Assembly: GCA_902805475.1 (NCBI GenBank) | Contig: CADCSX010000003.1 | Location: 620,001-684,000 of the forward strand | From: Entonaema liquescens | Lineage: Eukaryota > Ascomycota > Sordariomycetes > Xylariales > Xylariaceae | Length of the DNA stretch: 64,000 nucleotides | Reading direction: 5' to 3' | In this document: piece by piece, positions 1 through 11,584 of the stretch | Layout: each line of letters begins with the position of its first letter | Position numbering within the stretch: the stretch's first letter is position 1 | The notes under the pieces: generated by a model | What the model was told of the DNA's origin: nothing | Seen by the model: the letters and a program-made list of their open reading frames with translations, nothing else | Databases searched by the model: none | Position numbers and translations under genes: made by a program

Positions 1-2521
1 GGATTTTTATGACGGGTCCAGCCGCCACGCGCGCAAACACGTCCCAAAGAGTGTGATTTTTCAGGAACGACAGGGTTCAGGGGACTTATTATCAACGTCT
101 TTATCTCTTCTCATCCTAGATCATTTAAACCTTGAGTCTAGGTAATCACTTGAATCACTGGCAGCAATAATAATCATTATTATATCAAGCCCATTGGATA
201 GTGGCTTCATCATCAAGACCATAGACTATATATACCTATATAAGGTGTATATATATATATATATATGACGATTTCATTTCTAGACATCCGAGTCTACCAT
301 CTTCTATGGTTTCTTATAATTCGAATCTTATAAAGCATGGGTGAAACCTCGTACCCCCGTATTAACCAGCTCTTAGGTTTCGTTACATACTACCTCGGCT
401 CTCTACATCATCATCATTCGAGTTGGGGGGTTTTTTTTTTTCAAGTTGTTCCCGCTTCGTACCAAGACCTTAAACAGGAAGATGTTCTTGTGCTAGTGTC
501 CGTCCCGTGGCTACGGGTTTTTAGTCTACGAGCTAATGCCCACGATACACTTGTCTAAGACACCTTGAAGCACACACATGTGGCATAACTCGTGGGGCGC
601 AAAAATCAGAGAATGGTTTAGCCTGAGGGGCCAAGCAACGGAGTAACTGCACGATTTCGTCTTGTAGTCCACGGCTAGCGACGACGACGACTGTACTACG
701 GGAACATGCTCGAGTTATCCATGTGGTGTATTTCCCCAAGATACAACTAGCTGGGAGCTTCTAATCGAATTCTGCTCTTCTTGCCCCGAGCAACCACGAT
801 ATCCGTCGATTTAAAACCGTAGACGGCACTGATACGCGCGCGTCGCATTACCACAGTTTGCTGTGTCGCGGATGGTGACAGGGGCCCGGCCGGGCGAGAG
901 CCATTGACCAATAGTCAACAAGGAGAATCAGATCCCGATCCCCCAACCACCCGATTTTCTCATTCGGCGTAGGTCCTGTAGGTAATAAGTAACGCGTTGC
1001 TATTAATAATAATGACAGAGTTTGGTCTTCTCGGTTTACAGCCCCCCTCTGCATGAAAGATGCTAACGCAGAGAAACTTGCTGGATGACCTCACGAGTCG
1101 CTATCTATAAGACGAAAGACTTAAGAATTAACAGAACAAGAAATAAATAAAGAATGGCGTATTACTTTGCTCTGCTTCTGGGTCATTGGATATGCGACCT
1201 GGTCGAGCTATCCCGCCCACTCAGCTGTGCCCATCAATCTATTTTCCAGGCTGCGAAACCTGCGGCCATCGTCACAATCCTGACTACCCTACATAGGTAC
1301 GGGGGAACTCCACACTGCCATTGTCGACACGCGCAAGTAAACGGGCTGCAGAAACTGGCGGTGAAGACCAACGCAACAGCGCGTTTTCTTTCTATCTTGT
1401 TCTCTTCCCCTTCTCCCCATTACCCCGAAACAGCCGCTATGCAAGTGCTGCAGCAGGATCATTCAGCAGCAGCAGCAGCAGCAGCAGTTGGTACCCGGTT
1501 CTGGAACTTTGCTGCCTTTGGCAATGATGTGATCTTACCTTAGGTAGATGAGATGAGGAGGATCGGGGTAAGCTTAGCTACATATCTAGTTTAGTGTTGG
1601 GACTCACAAAGAGTAAACATACCTACATAACGTATAGTTAGGGGACACTCGCCAAGTTGTTTCAGTTTCTGTCTACCCGGCAGTTCGTCAGCTGCACGCG
1701 TAGAACCAGCGCCGTCCTGATTCGATAGCTGCATGTCGCAAGCAGCTTATAGTAGTATGTCTGCATGCAGCCCTACAGGAGGTAATTACCTACAAGCAGT
1801 GCGCTGAGGGCGTGATTGGATCGAATAGAGTACCTAAGATTGACCGAATTTCTATTAATCTCGCTGTTGATTCGTTCGACTTAGATGAGATTGCATCGTA
1901 GCTTGACGTATAAGAGAGTACTGCCTGATCGTATTTTAATAAGCAAATCCTCGTTGAACTGGTAGTGGACATGTTTTGGCGACCTCTAACTATAACATGG
2001 ACTCTAGCGGCCAACTACAGAATGCTTTAGTGCAGAGTGTTGACATCTTGTAGAACCGGCTTGTAAAGGGGGCATGGCACCACCATGTTGTTAGACTTGG
2101 GCGCCGGGCTTGCGTTCTGTGTAATCAATCTTAATCTACTCTCCCATAGTTGTATACCATGGCCCAACCATTTTAAAGTTGAACCTCAATATCGCAAGTG
2201 TTCACTTATTTCAATTACTTCATCTTGACGAACTTCGTCCGAGCAGTCTCGGCGCACATGGCATTAAGGGAGTTACAACTCACAGAAATATTACATCGTG
2301 TTACAAACAAAACGGTCACTGGGAAGCTAGACTAACATTGGATCATAAAAAGCTGACTTCTTTAATACTGGGGACTCATTAGATATGAACTCATACGCAG
2401 GACGGAGCTTATCCGTCAAGCTCTAAAGCAAATATAGGGGTATAATCCAGAGCCTGTAACGCTCAATGCTGAATACTCGTTGCCATCCGACGCCATGCCA
2501 TAATCTCGACCTTGCTTTCTT
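1..2521. other. Intergenic, no gene supported
   Basis: No convincing coding sequence is seen on either strand. The open frames here are short, lack recognisable domains and show no matching splice partners. The stretch holds an AT dinucleotide run near 245-266, a T run near 428-440 and a CAG trinucleotide tract (1464-1487). It may be the upstream flank of a gene outside the window. Confidence 0.6.
1464..1487. repeat. (CAG)8 microsatellite
   Basis: Eight perfect CAG units. They fall in an open frame where they would encode polyalanine or polyserine, but that frame has no other support as a gene, so the tract is treated as an intergenic microsatellite. Confidence 0.85.
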
Positions 2522-4783
2522 TTACTCCTCGTCGTCATCGAGCTGATCCCAATCGTCTCCAACGTCTGCCCAACCGCAGCCCCAACGTCGACCACCTGTC
2601 TCACCACCTGTCCTCAGATCCGCCGCCTCTTCCCTTCCTTCGCTCCAGCACCGAATCAAATAATCATCCCCTACTGTCACGAGTTTACCCTCGCTCGTCC
2701 AGGTCAATGCGCCTACTTCGCTTTCATGTCCTCGAACCAGTGGCGTTCCCATCCGAACGATAGGTATATCATCGTTGAGTCTGGCGGAGAGATTGGCAGT
2801 ACTATTGTTCCGGAATAGCGGCCGACGTACATTACTCGAGTCTATAGATGAGAAGCTCGAGTTTAATGCCGGCCGCTGTTGAGAAACGCCAATCGTAGAG
2901 TCTTCCAGACTTGGAGAGCCCATAGCACCAAGAAGGTCATCCCTGAAATATCGCTCCTGTGTAGGAAACAACATGGCACAACAATCGCTGCTCCCCACAG
3001 CCAAGAGTTCGCTTCTACCATCACGGGCTGGTCTGACGGCAGCCTTGACGTAGAAGCTGGTTGCGTGAAACGAAGGATGTCGGAACCCATACAACGGCCC
3101 AAGACCTTGATGAGGCACCGCATTGTGCCGTCGTCGGGGTGGCTCGCCGTTGCGTGTAGAGAGTTCTGGAGCGTGTCCCAGTATGAGGTGGGCAGTCGAA
3201 TATGCATACACAGTGTTGTCCTTGCACACAGCATATAGTCGAGAGGCGTCGGTATTGAGCGCTAGAGACGAAATACCAAAGGGTCGCCAATGTTGGTGAG
3301 AAGAAGGTGGAGAAGTAACCGATAATGGTGAGGGAACTTTTTGTCGTGACGAATGTATGGCGCGAATATCCCAAAGTTTGATAGAAGCATCCGCCTCACA
3401 TGCAGTGAGTAGCAAGTGCTCTTGCCCCGAAGGTAGGAATTGGAGTGCTGTAATAGATACATCGCCTATTCGGTTCGGTAGCTCACGAGACGACGGAATA
3501 TCCCCAGGCCCGAGGTTCGGCGCCTGCTGAACTTGACGTGACGTGCGTACATGAGCGTGATATAGACTGTTTACCGCACAGCCTTGCTTGGGTGCTGGGC
3601 GTCGGTATCGCAGAGCGACTTCGCGTTCCTCGGGTGCTAATATATCCTGTACTGGTTTCCCTGCGCAACGAAGATCCCATATTTGAACACTGCCGTCACG
3701 AGAAGACGTTGCAAGGACGCTGCCGTTAGATTTGCCTGGCTGGAAACGAACTTGCTTGAGGGAGGCGGTATGATTCTGAAGAATCGCAATTGGCGTTTGC
3801 GTCATCATATCTATGACTCTTCCAGTCTGGTCGCCAGATGCAGTAGCTAGACGGTAGTCGTCGTCAGAGAACGACAAGTCGATGATGGCATTAGTATGAG
3901 CCTGGAAACATAGGTGAATCTTCCGGAATGGTTCAGATGGATCACCAGACGAATCTAGTAAACGGACTCGGCCTTCCTCGTCTCCTACTGCTGTTAAGCT
4001 GTTTTTGTGACATGCGGCAGCACAAAATGGTATACATCGGCCTTGACTGTCGTGGCTATTGCATGAGTGAACATCATCTGGCTTGCTATAAAAGTCGGCA
4101 GTATCAATTCTCCAGTCTGGAGTTGGACACGACATGAAAGAACGTCCAGCTCGAGGCATTCCTCCCAGCTGTCTTTGCGCAAGTTGGCCAGCAAAGCCTC
4201 GACTTGTCAAAGGTGCGAGCCGGCTCATTGGCTTTGGCCATGATGGGAGTTCATCCTCGCTGACATCATCATCCAACTCAATATCCTCCTGGCTAGAGCG
4301 AATAGATCTAATTGGGCTAAGTAAGGCTGGCCGGGTATCTGGTGACGCTTCGGATCCAATATGGTTCGGCTGACGGGTTAAAGGGGGTCGGCAAGGCGAA
4401 GAATCAGGAGTATGGTTAAATTTTCGTCTCTTGGCTGTTGGAACATCTACAGCATCGCTGTTCTCATCCCGGATATGTTCTTCCGAATAAGGTCTTAAAG
4501 GACTTGAGGGAGCGGGCGTTTGATAGCGGTTCAACTCAGGGGCGGCGAGGTCTTGAAGTGCCTTTCTTGCCGGGCTGATTCGCGTAGGTACTCGAGACCG
4601 AGGAGTGAAGAACCTTTGGAACTTCCGGGGAGTGATAGATGGATTTCTTCTCTCCTTACCATTGACGACTCTGGGAGGTGAGAGGAGTCTTGAATTTGAC
4701 GCATCGTCTGCCATTATAGCTTCTCCGTCGGATTCGGCTTCGGTCTTTGCCAGGTCCACAACTTGCCTTCGAAAGAAGGACAA
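2522..4783 (-). CDS. cdt2: Cdt2-like WD40 protein (CRL4 substrate receptor)
   Basis: Intronless, 753 aa. Cdt2/DTL proteins recruit substrates such as Cdt1 and ribonucleotide reductase inhibitors to the DDB1-Cul4 ubiquitin ligase on chromatin-bound PCNA; the assignment rests on architecture. The N-terminal ~200 residues are disordered, rich in SP/TP sites, with a basic nuclear-localisation-like segment (AKRRK). WD40 repeats occupy roughly residues 240-740. Two repeats end in the DDB1-binding WDxR signature (QIWDLR and KLWDIR). The C-terminus is acidic (DQLDDDEE). Residues 52-59 (PRKFQRFF) resemble a PIP box. The first ATG is used because the frame is open and conserved-looking from there. The gene is divergent from SPB1. 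It could be another DWD-type WD40 protein, but the DTL spacing fits best. Confidence 0.8.
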   Translation of the reverse strand: MSFFRRQVVDLAKTEAESDGEAIMADDASNSRLLSPPRVVNGKERRNPSITPRKFQRFFTPRSRVPTRISPARKALQDLAAPELNRYQTPAPSSPLRPYSEEHIRDENSDAVDVPTAKRRKFNHTPDSSPCRPPLTRQPNHIGSEASPDTRPALLSPIRSIRSSQEDIELDDDVSEDELPSWPKPMSRLAPLTSRGFAGQLAQRQLGGMPRAGRSFMSCPTPDWRIDTADFYSKPDDVHSCNSHDSQGRCIPFCAAACHKNSLTAVGDEEGRVRLLDSSGDPSEPFRKIHLCFQAHTNAIIDLSFSDDDYRLATASGDQTGRVIDMMTQTPIAILQNHTASLKQVRFQPGKSNGSVLATSSRDGSVQIWDLRCAGKPVQDILAPEEREVALRYRRPAPKQGCAVNSLYHAHVRTSRQVQQAPNLGPGDIPSSRELPNRIGDVSITALQFLPSGQEHLLLTACEADASIKLWDIRAIHSSRQKVPSPLSVTSPPSSHQHWRPFGISSLALNTDASRLYAVCKDNTVYAYSTAHLILGHAPELSTRNGEPPRRRHNAVPHQGLGPLYGFRHPSFHATSFYVKAAVRPARDGRSELLAVGSSDCCAMLFPTQERYFRDDLLGAMGSPSLEDSTIGVSQQRPALNSSFSSIDSSNVRRPLFRNNSTANLSARLNDDIPIVRMGTPLVRGHESEVGALTWTSEGKLVTVGDDYLIRCWSEGREEAADLRTGGETGGRRWGCGWADVGDDWDQLDDDEE

Positions 4784-5508
4784 ATGTCACCGATGCTCTT
4801 AAACCCTTGGAACCTGATATCTAGTATCAAGAGATTAGATGGGGACAAATTAACATAATAGACGAGAAAAGTAATAAAGATAAGGTCGAATTGACTTTGA
4901 AGAAGGTAACAAGTGAATTGTAATGGTGGGGAACAAGATAGTAGGTAAGGATTCAGGCCGCTTCGGAGGTAAGAGAAGTTTGAACAGTATCCATAAGATC
5001 CATAAGATCCGTAAGATACATAAGACACGCCCGCGAAAAGACGCGCGAACACGAAAAACCACTTACACGACCCGAAAAGGGAATGACGTTTTTAAAGACC
5101 AGGGTACCAGGGTCTAAACGCGTGGATCTTGCTATTGGTACTGTGTTTGCACCTGAAAATGAGATTGATGTGGCGCGTGCTAAGAGCGGCTATTGCCTAA
5201 AGCCGTAATCAGTTGCCTCAAGACAGCCAATAATCGTTGAGGGTTTCTGTTCTGTGCGTCTAGTACAGTGTAAGGAACTAAAACTTCACACGAATAGTTA
5301 CTGGTCAATGCGCCACCGATAAAATCTGCCAAGAGTGTTTATCGACGTTCCGACCCACCGATAAGCTTATCGAAGAAATAATTCCTCGAAAATTTCCAAA
5401 GATCGATGCGGGACCCTTGAATAGATTGCGCCAGCGACACTCACTCACAAACCGATCGACTTATCGGCCTTGTTCACTTGGCCAGTTTGGATCTGTTTGT
5501 AAGGAATC
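4784..5508. promoter_or_regulatory. Divergent promoter region of cdt2-like gene and SPB1
   Basis: A 725 bp intergenic region between two genes transcribed away from each other. It contains a perfect 14 bp palindrome CGATAAGCTTATCG at 5359-5372 and a further CTTATCGG at 5460-5467, 42 bp before the SPB1 start codon, plus a looser CCGATAAA near 5318. The same CGATAAG word occurs upstream of EBP2 and pICln, suggesting a regulatory site for growth genes; this is inference. Confidence 0.5.
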
Positions 5509-8136
5509 ATGGCGATCCAGAAAAAACACGGTAAAGGTCGTCTTGACAAATGGTATAAGCTAGCCAAGGAGAAGGGATACCGAGCTCGAGCCGCTTTCAA
5601 GTTAATCCAGCTGAACAAGAAATATGGCTTTCTTGAGAAAAGTAAGGTCCTGCTGGATCTCTGCGCTGCTCCTGGAGTAAGTTATATCTCTATAAAACAT
5701 GATAGAGGCATCAATTAACTGTGTATTATAGTCATGGTGTCAGGTAGCAGCAGAGGCTATGCCAGCGAACAGTCTTATTGTTGGAGTCGATCTCTCTCCG
5801 ATCAAACCTATACCTAAGGTTATAACCTTCCAGAGCGACATTACCACCGAAAAGTGCCGTGCGACAATCCGACAACACTTAAAGACGTGGAAAGCCGATA
5901 CTGTACTTCACGATGGTGCTCCCAACGTTGGTACCGCTTGGGTCCAGGATTCCTTCAACCAGGCAGAGCTGGCTCTCCAATCCATGAAGTTGGCAACGGA
6001 GTTTCTAGTTGAAGGCGGAACATTTGTCACCAAGGTTTTCAGATCGAAGGAGTACAACAAGCTTCTCTGGGTCTTCAACCAGCTGTTTACGAAAGTCGAG
6101 TCGACGAAACCTCCCTCTTCGAGAAACGTGTCCGCTGAAATATTCGTCGTTTGCCGTGGATTTAAGGCTCCAAAACACCTTGATCCAAAGTTTCTTGATC
6201 CTCGAGCGGTGTTTGCCGAACTAGCGGAACAGGCTCCGAATAACGAGGCCAAGGTCTTTAAGCCCGAGATTAAGAAGCGAAAGAGAGGAGGTTATGAAGA
6301 GGGCGACTATACCCAGTTCAAGGAGATCCCGGCGAGTCAGTTCATTGAGACTGTCGATCCTATAGCTATACTTGGTAGCTATAACAAGCTCTCTTTTGAA
6401 CAGCCACGCAATGGCGATGTGGCGCTTGCTGCTCTAGATAAGATGCCAGAAACTACAGAAGAAATCAGAATATGTTGCGCGGACTTGAAAGTTTTGGGCC
6501 GGAGAGAATTTAAACTTCTACTCAAATGGAGACTAAAAGCCCGCGAGGCTTTCGGTTTGCCAACCAAGAAGACCTCACAACCCGAACCTGCTGAGCCCCA
6601 GGAGGAGGTCGCGGAAGTCGAGTCTATGGACGAGGAACTTAAGATTCAAGAAGAACTACAAGCATTAAAAGATAAGGATAGCGCTAAGAAGAAGCGTGAG
6701 CGACGAAAAGAAAATGAGAAGAAGCAAAAGGAGATCGTACGAATGCAATTGCACATGGTGGCTCCTATGGATATCGGTATGGAACAAGATGGTCCTGCAG
6801 GCCCCGATTCCATGTTCGCTCTTAAGCCCATTGACAAGCACGGAGCTGTAAATAAAATCGCAAAGGGTAAAATGGCCATCCTTAATGAAACGGATGCCAA
6901 GAAGGACAGAGATAGTGGTATCGGATCTTCCGGTGAAACAGACGATGAAGACGACGAAGAAGACCGTCTAGAGCGTGAGCTTGATGGCATGTATGATCAG
7001 TACAGAGAACGGAAAGCAGAGTCAGACGCGAAATACCGGGCGAAGAAAGCCAGGCAAGAGCATGACGATGAGGAGTGGGAAGGAGTATCAGCCGACGAAC
7101 AGCAGTCTAGCGATGATGGAGAGCTGGATGAGGACAGCAGCGATGAGTCTGATGATGAAGACTCGGGTCCATCAAAACCGCTCGTCACTGATTTAGATAA
7201 CCAGCCTGGCGGTTCTGGTGGCCTCTCAAAACGGGCTACCAACTTCTTCAGTCAAGATATCTTCAAAGATATACCTGGTATTCTTGATGAACCCGAAGAT
7301 AAAATGGACGTCGACGAAGATGAACCCACCCAAGTTCGCGAGCCAGTAATCGCAACAAAAGAGAAAACAAAACCCAAAAAGGAGAAGTCAAAGAAAGCTA
7401 AAGCCGAGGTTGCTTCCGAATCTGAGGACGATCAGGATGGGTTTGAAGCCGTCAAGCAACATCAAGATATCGAAGAACGTTGGGAAGATGAAGATAAGCG
7501 CCGAGATGATGGGACATTAGGTAAGAGCTCAATACTTCCTCTATGTTTTATAATGATATGCGCTAACAAATACCTACAACAGATATTGATATTATTACTG
7601 CCGAAGCCATGACACTCGCACATCAACTCGCCACAGGTCAAAAGACCAACTACGACGTAATCGACGACGGCTTCAACAAGCACGCCTTCCGGGATCGCGA
7701 CGGCCTACCAGATTGGTTCATCGACGACGAGAGCAGACACGACAAGCGACAAAAGCCCATCACCAAAGCCGCAGCAGCCGCCATCAAGGAGAAGCTGCGT
7801 GCGCTGAACGCGCGACCCATCAAGAAGGTCCGCGAGGCCAAGGCGCGCAAGAAGTTCAAGGCGGCGCAGCGCCTCGAGAAGCTCAAGAAGAAGTCGGACA
7901 TGCTGGCTAGCGAGGAAGGCATGACGGAGAAGGAGAAGGCCGACAGCATCACTAAGTTGTTGGCTAAGGCGGCCAAGAAGAAGCCCAACAAGCAGCCTGC
8001 CAAGTTGGTCGTTGCTAGGGGCCTGAATAGGGGTATTAAGGGCCGGCCGAAGGGTGTGAAGGGCAGGTATAAGATTGTGGATGCTAGGATGAAGAAGGAG
8101 CTTAGGGCGCAGAAGAGGATTGCTAAACGCAAGTAG
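5509..8136 (+). CDS. spb1: AdoMet-dependent rRNA 2'-O-methyltransferase Spb1
   Basis: Three exons: 5509-5676, 5732-7520, 7583-8136, giving 836 aa, the usual family length. Spb1 is a nucleolar methyltransferase that modifies the 25S rRNA A-loop and is needed for 60S subunit assembly. The N-terminal FtsJ/RrmJ fold shows the SAM motif LDLCAAPGSW, which is created exactly by joining exons 1 and 2, the DGAPN motif and the catalytic lysine in TKVFRS. A DUF3381-like middle region follows, then a long acidic and lysine-rich linker, and the Spb1_C domain with TAEAMTLA spanning exon 2/3 and a basic tail (KRIAKRK). Introns of 55 and 62 bp have GTAAGT/GTAAGA donors. The gene converges on EBP2, another 60S biogenesis gene, with 351 bp between stops. 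Identification is secure. Confidence 0.96.
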
Positions 8137-8487
8137 ATGGGTATAATATAGTGTAGGATCTTGGAAGACTCGTATATATTTAAAGTGTTTCCCTGTGAAC
8201 TACTTTTTGTGAGACCGGATTCTTGAGTGTGATAAGCGAGCCCTTAAAATGGGGTATGGTGTATGACCATGTGGTCAGCCAAGTAGCAATGACACGTTCA
8301 ACATAGACGAAAATTCGTTCTCGTTTCTAAGATATAACTCCTTGATGTACGAGGGTGCTTTGGTATCTCTACGACAATTATGTTTTTATCCCAAGTCCGA
8401 AATCCGACTACTTCACGAACTTCTCCCTATTCCTGGCCACAAACAGGAATAACTCAAGCCTCGACCTCAAAACTTATTATTCATACA
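8137..8487. other. Tail-to-tail spacer between SPB1 and EBP2
   Basis: A 351 bp AT-rich spacer between two converging genes that must hold both 3' UTRs and polyadenylation signals. No separate gene is seen. Confidence 0.7.
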
Positions 8488-9836
8488 CTACCGCTTACCA
8501 GCATTTCTCCGAGCCTTTCCTAGGCGCGGCTTAACCGGCTTTCCACCTCTCGCGCCACCAGCCTTCATCTTGCGAGCATTGAAAGAACTTAGATCGCCGG
8601 AGCTGGCGGCGTCACCGGACTTGGAGTGACGCTTCTTGCCGCCGAAACCGTACTTCTCGTTCTTCTTCTGGCGCTTAGCACCGGCGCGCTCGCCGTCCTT
8701 ACCCCGCGAGAAAGCGCGCTGGGAGTTGTGCTTGCTTAACTCGTTGTCAACGCCGACATCGAAGAGGTCCGCCTCGGTGGTGCCGATGTCACCGGAGGAT
8801 TCTTGGCGTTCTAAGAATTTATTAGTATATTGTAACATAAGCATAGCGAGGGAATGTAATAAAAGTTTTATTGGGTGTACTTACTCCTCTTGAGCGTCTT
8901 AATCTTCTCAAGCGTCTCACGCTTAGCCTTCTGTCGCTCCTGGAGCTTGGCAACCTGGACTTGCTTGCCGAACTTCTTGAGGTCGCGCTGCTTGCGAGCC
9001 TCGGCGGAGGCCTTCTTGGCGCTGGCCTCCTCGATCAGCTTCGCCTTGACCTTCTCCATGTGGCCGTCATCCTTGACCATCTCGGCGAAGTAGTCTGTTG
9101 GTCGGGAGAAGGGTACTCCTTCGGCCTTGAGGAGTGCGCGCGCGCGCTTTGCGGCTTCAAGGCTTTGCGCGTAGAAGGCGAGTTCTCGTTTTAGATCATC
9201 TTGAATGTCCTCGATGCTGTCGGCGGTGGGTTCAACGCCGACTATGCACTGGTGTGTTGCGAAGGGAACTGATTTATCGGTGGGTATGGATATGCGGTTT
9301 AGAGAGGCGAGGAGTGCGGAGGTGTTGTTGATAGTAAGGCGGGAGTGTGGGACTAAGTCTTCTTTTTCCTCGTCTGGTAGATCTTCTAGATCCGACATGG
9401 GTATATCTTCCTCATCTTCCTCTTCATCCTCTTCCTCGTCCTCATCGTTATTTTTCTTATTTTTATTCGTCTTTGCGTTTTTCGCTTTCAATGCAGATTT
9501 TCGCGGGCGTTCAATCTTTTCCTCAAGATCTATCGAGGAATCGTCGCTATCGCTTTCGTCTAAAGCTGCAAAGTCGATATGTTCGTCCCCATCCTCTTCA
9601 TCTTCATCATCCTCTTCGGCCTCGTCATCTATAAGTCCTGCACCACCTTCAATCTCATCTTCATCTTGCTCGACGCCTTCCCAGTCGCTATCTTCTTCAT
9701 CGGTAGCCCCACCATTCTTCGGTTCTTTTTCTTGCCTCTTCTTAACTCTCTCCTTATGTTTCTTCTTCTGCTTCAATTTCTTGAAGTCAACTCCTTTCTC
9801 TGCCGCGAGGGCGACTTTGAGCTTGCTTTTGCCCAT
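8488..9836 (-). CDS. ebp2: rRNA-processing protein EBP2
   Basis: Two exons: 9836-8885 and 8810-8488 (phase-1 intron, GTAAGT donor, TTAG acceptor), 424 aa. Ebp2 is a nucleolar assembly factor needed for 27S pre-rRNA processing and 60S subunit biogenesis. The N-terminus (MGKSKLKVALAAEKGVDFKK) and basic stretch are followed by long Asp/Glu-rich runs (about residues 40-160). The conserved EBP2 core then shows the motif SLEAAKRARALLKAEGVPF with RPTDYFAEMVKDDGHMEKVK. The C-terminus is Lys/Arg/Gly-rich (GFGGKKRHSKSGD, ending RRNAGKR). The intron lies inside the conserved lysine-rich region and restores a continuous frame. It converges with SPB1. Identification is secure from the core motif and the acidic and basic layout. 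Confidence 0.94.
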
Positions 9837-10691
9837 AGTTGTGGTTTCAATTGAAGAATGGTTGTATTTGGTTGGCTGATTGCTGATTGCGATTGAACGT
9901 GAACTTTTTCCGATTGATAACTTTAATCTTCAGAACTTTTTTTTCTGCCGATAAGCTAGAAAACTGTGGCTGATAGGTAGTGTGGCTTATCAAGGCGGTG
10001 TGAATTTAAATAGCGTGGGGTCGGCTCAACTCACTTCAACCTTGAGGCTCAACTCAATATGAACTGATTACATAAGATAGGGGGATAGAGAATCTAGTAA
10101 AGGGTAGGTTACTACAATCCTTTTAGGTAAATACTTACTTATGAGAGTCTCATCATATTAAATGATTGAAAAGTCAGATACATCCCTAATGATTTTATTT
10201 TGAATTGTTATAAGAGCGTTATGTGAAAAGGAAGTTATTAGTCACCTAGGGTATAGCACATATTTCTACAATGAATTCACATTCACATTCACAACATTAT
10301 GAGTATCATAAGAGACAGTTTATGGCATGCGGTTTTATTGATAGGTAAATAACCTCTTCACATCATTCATGATGTATGATGTGGAAAAACAGGGCAGAAA
10401 TAGCCTCATAAGGCGATGATCACTACCAGACCTCAGTGTTCTGGCTAATCCCAAATATCCTCCTCCGACTGCTCCTAAGGGTGGCACGTAGCCGATCCTT
10501 ATTCCCCTCCTGATAACGAATCCATGATCTCAGTCTGCCCTAGAAAAAAAAATAAGAAATAACCGCAATGCCGAGGAGTGACAGAAGGCCCGAGGACAGC
10601 TATATGAAGCTAATCCATCTCCTGATTGATCTGCCAATGAAGTTAGCGTATGTTGCAATCATTGTGACTCGAAGGAAGTACCTGTTGAAGC
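9837..10691. promoter_or_regulatory. EBP2 promoter side and downstream flank of orphan A
   Basis: 855 bp without a supported gene. Near the EBP2 end it holds CCGATAAG at 9948-9955 and nearby TGATAA/CTTATCA words, matching the CGATAAG word upstream of SPB1 and pICln. The distal part is plain AT-rich sequence containing a short ATTCAC repeat (about 10274-10291). Confidence 0.5.
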
Positions 10692-11381
10692 CTAATACTT
10701 CGCCAGCTTCTTGTTCTTCTTGTTCTTATTCTTCTTGCTCGAGTGGAAGTCAGAGCCGTAGTCGGTAGAAGAGTCATCAGCAGAGTCCTCAGAAGAGTCA
10801 GAAGAGTAGGCAGCTCGTCGGCTTGACTTCTTTGACTTCTTTGACTTCTTCTTTGGGACTTCTTCTTGGGCTTCGCGTCGTCGGACTCTGATGGATAATG
10901 CGAGAAGGTAGGCTCACGTTCGGGCTTGGGAGCAGACACATTCTCCTTCTTGGCCTTAGCCTTGGAGTTGGCCTTTGAGTCATCCGAATCGTCGCTGACG
11001 GTCGCCTTGCCCACCTTGACCATTAGATGATCCATGGCTCGAGGCTTGTATTTCGGTTCACCATCCGCTCGGCGGTTTCTGTATTTTGACTTGTAGAAAT
11101 TGGTGTTGTAGTCCGACGAATCGGACTCGTAGGACTTCTCGGAATCATCCGTGTCGTGATGATACTTAGACTTCTTGCTAGGTACCATCGAAAGGCCTTC
11201 GTCGTCCGAGTCACGGTGCTTCAAGGACTTGGAACGATTGCCTATAGTTTAATATTGTTAGCAACCTGTAGATACACATGGTGAGAAAGGGTCTAATATA
11301 CATACCTCGACGTCCCTGAGAGTAATCATCGTCAGAGTCAGAAACGACCCTAGCCGAAGAAGACTTCTTGTAGTAAGGCAT
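10692..11381 (-). CDS. Orphan A: Ser/Asp/Lys-rich protein with AMDHLM motif
   Basis: Unrecognised family. Exon 1 is 11381-11306 (MPYYKKSSSARVVSDSDDDY...), followed by a GTATGT...TATAG intron, and exon 2 starts at 11241. The product is about 208 aa, very hydrophilic, with SDSDDD and DSDDSE clusters and lysine-rich runs. It carries the motif KPRAMDHLMVKV, which recurs in orphan B. Near 10855-10872 the frame shifts. The frame open to 11241 becomes arginine/leucine nonsense, while the neighbouring frame reads PKKKSKKSKKSSRR, then Ser/Asp repeats, and ends KNKKLAKY at 10692. One added base in the GAAGTCCC area would join them. The upstream TATA block resembles that of orphan B. A nuclear role is possible from composition only. 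Confidence 0.6.
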
Positions 11382-11563
11382 CGTGATAGGTGATGATCAA
11401 GTTGATCGTTGATGATGAAAAGAGTGATGAAGATTGTTATGAAGTCAAGCGTCTCTTGTAGTTGTAAGAGGTTGCTTTGATGGAAGGTAGTTTTGGTAAG
11501 AGTCAAGTAAGTTTCTTGGTTGATGGTGGAAGAAGAAAAGTAGAATTGATTTAGAGGTTGGAG

Positions 11564-11584
11564 GGGGAGCCATGTATTTATATG
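11564..11584 (-). promoter_or_regulatory. Extended TATA block upstream of orphan A
   Basis: On the plus strand the block reads GGGGAGCCATGTATTTATAT then G, about 185-200 bp upstream of the orphan A start codon. It matches blocks at 14585-14610 and 18819-18840 over about 20 positions, including the GGAGCC/GGGCC shoulder, which is more than a bare TATA box would explain. Confidence 0.55.

Noticed and set aside
1154..1543. Plus-strand 129-residue frame with an alanine run
   Set aside because: The alanine run is the CAG microsatellite; there is no domain, intron or conserved-looking segment.
5359..5372. 14-bp palindrome as a terminator hairpin
   Set aside because: It lies in a divergent promoter, has no T-run, and its half-site recurs in other promoters.
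9205..9879. Plus-strand Ser-rich 224-residue frame
   Set aside because: It is the antisense shadow of the Asp/Glu-rich EBP2 exon.
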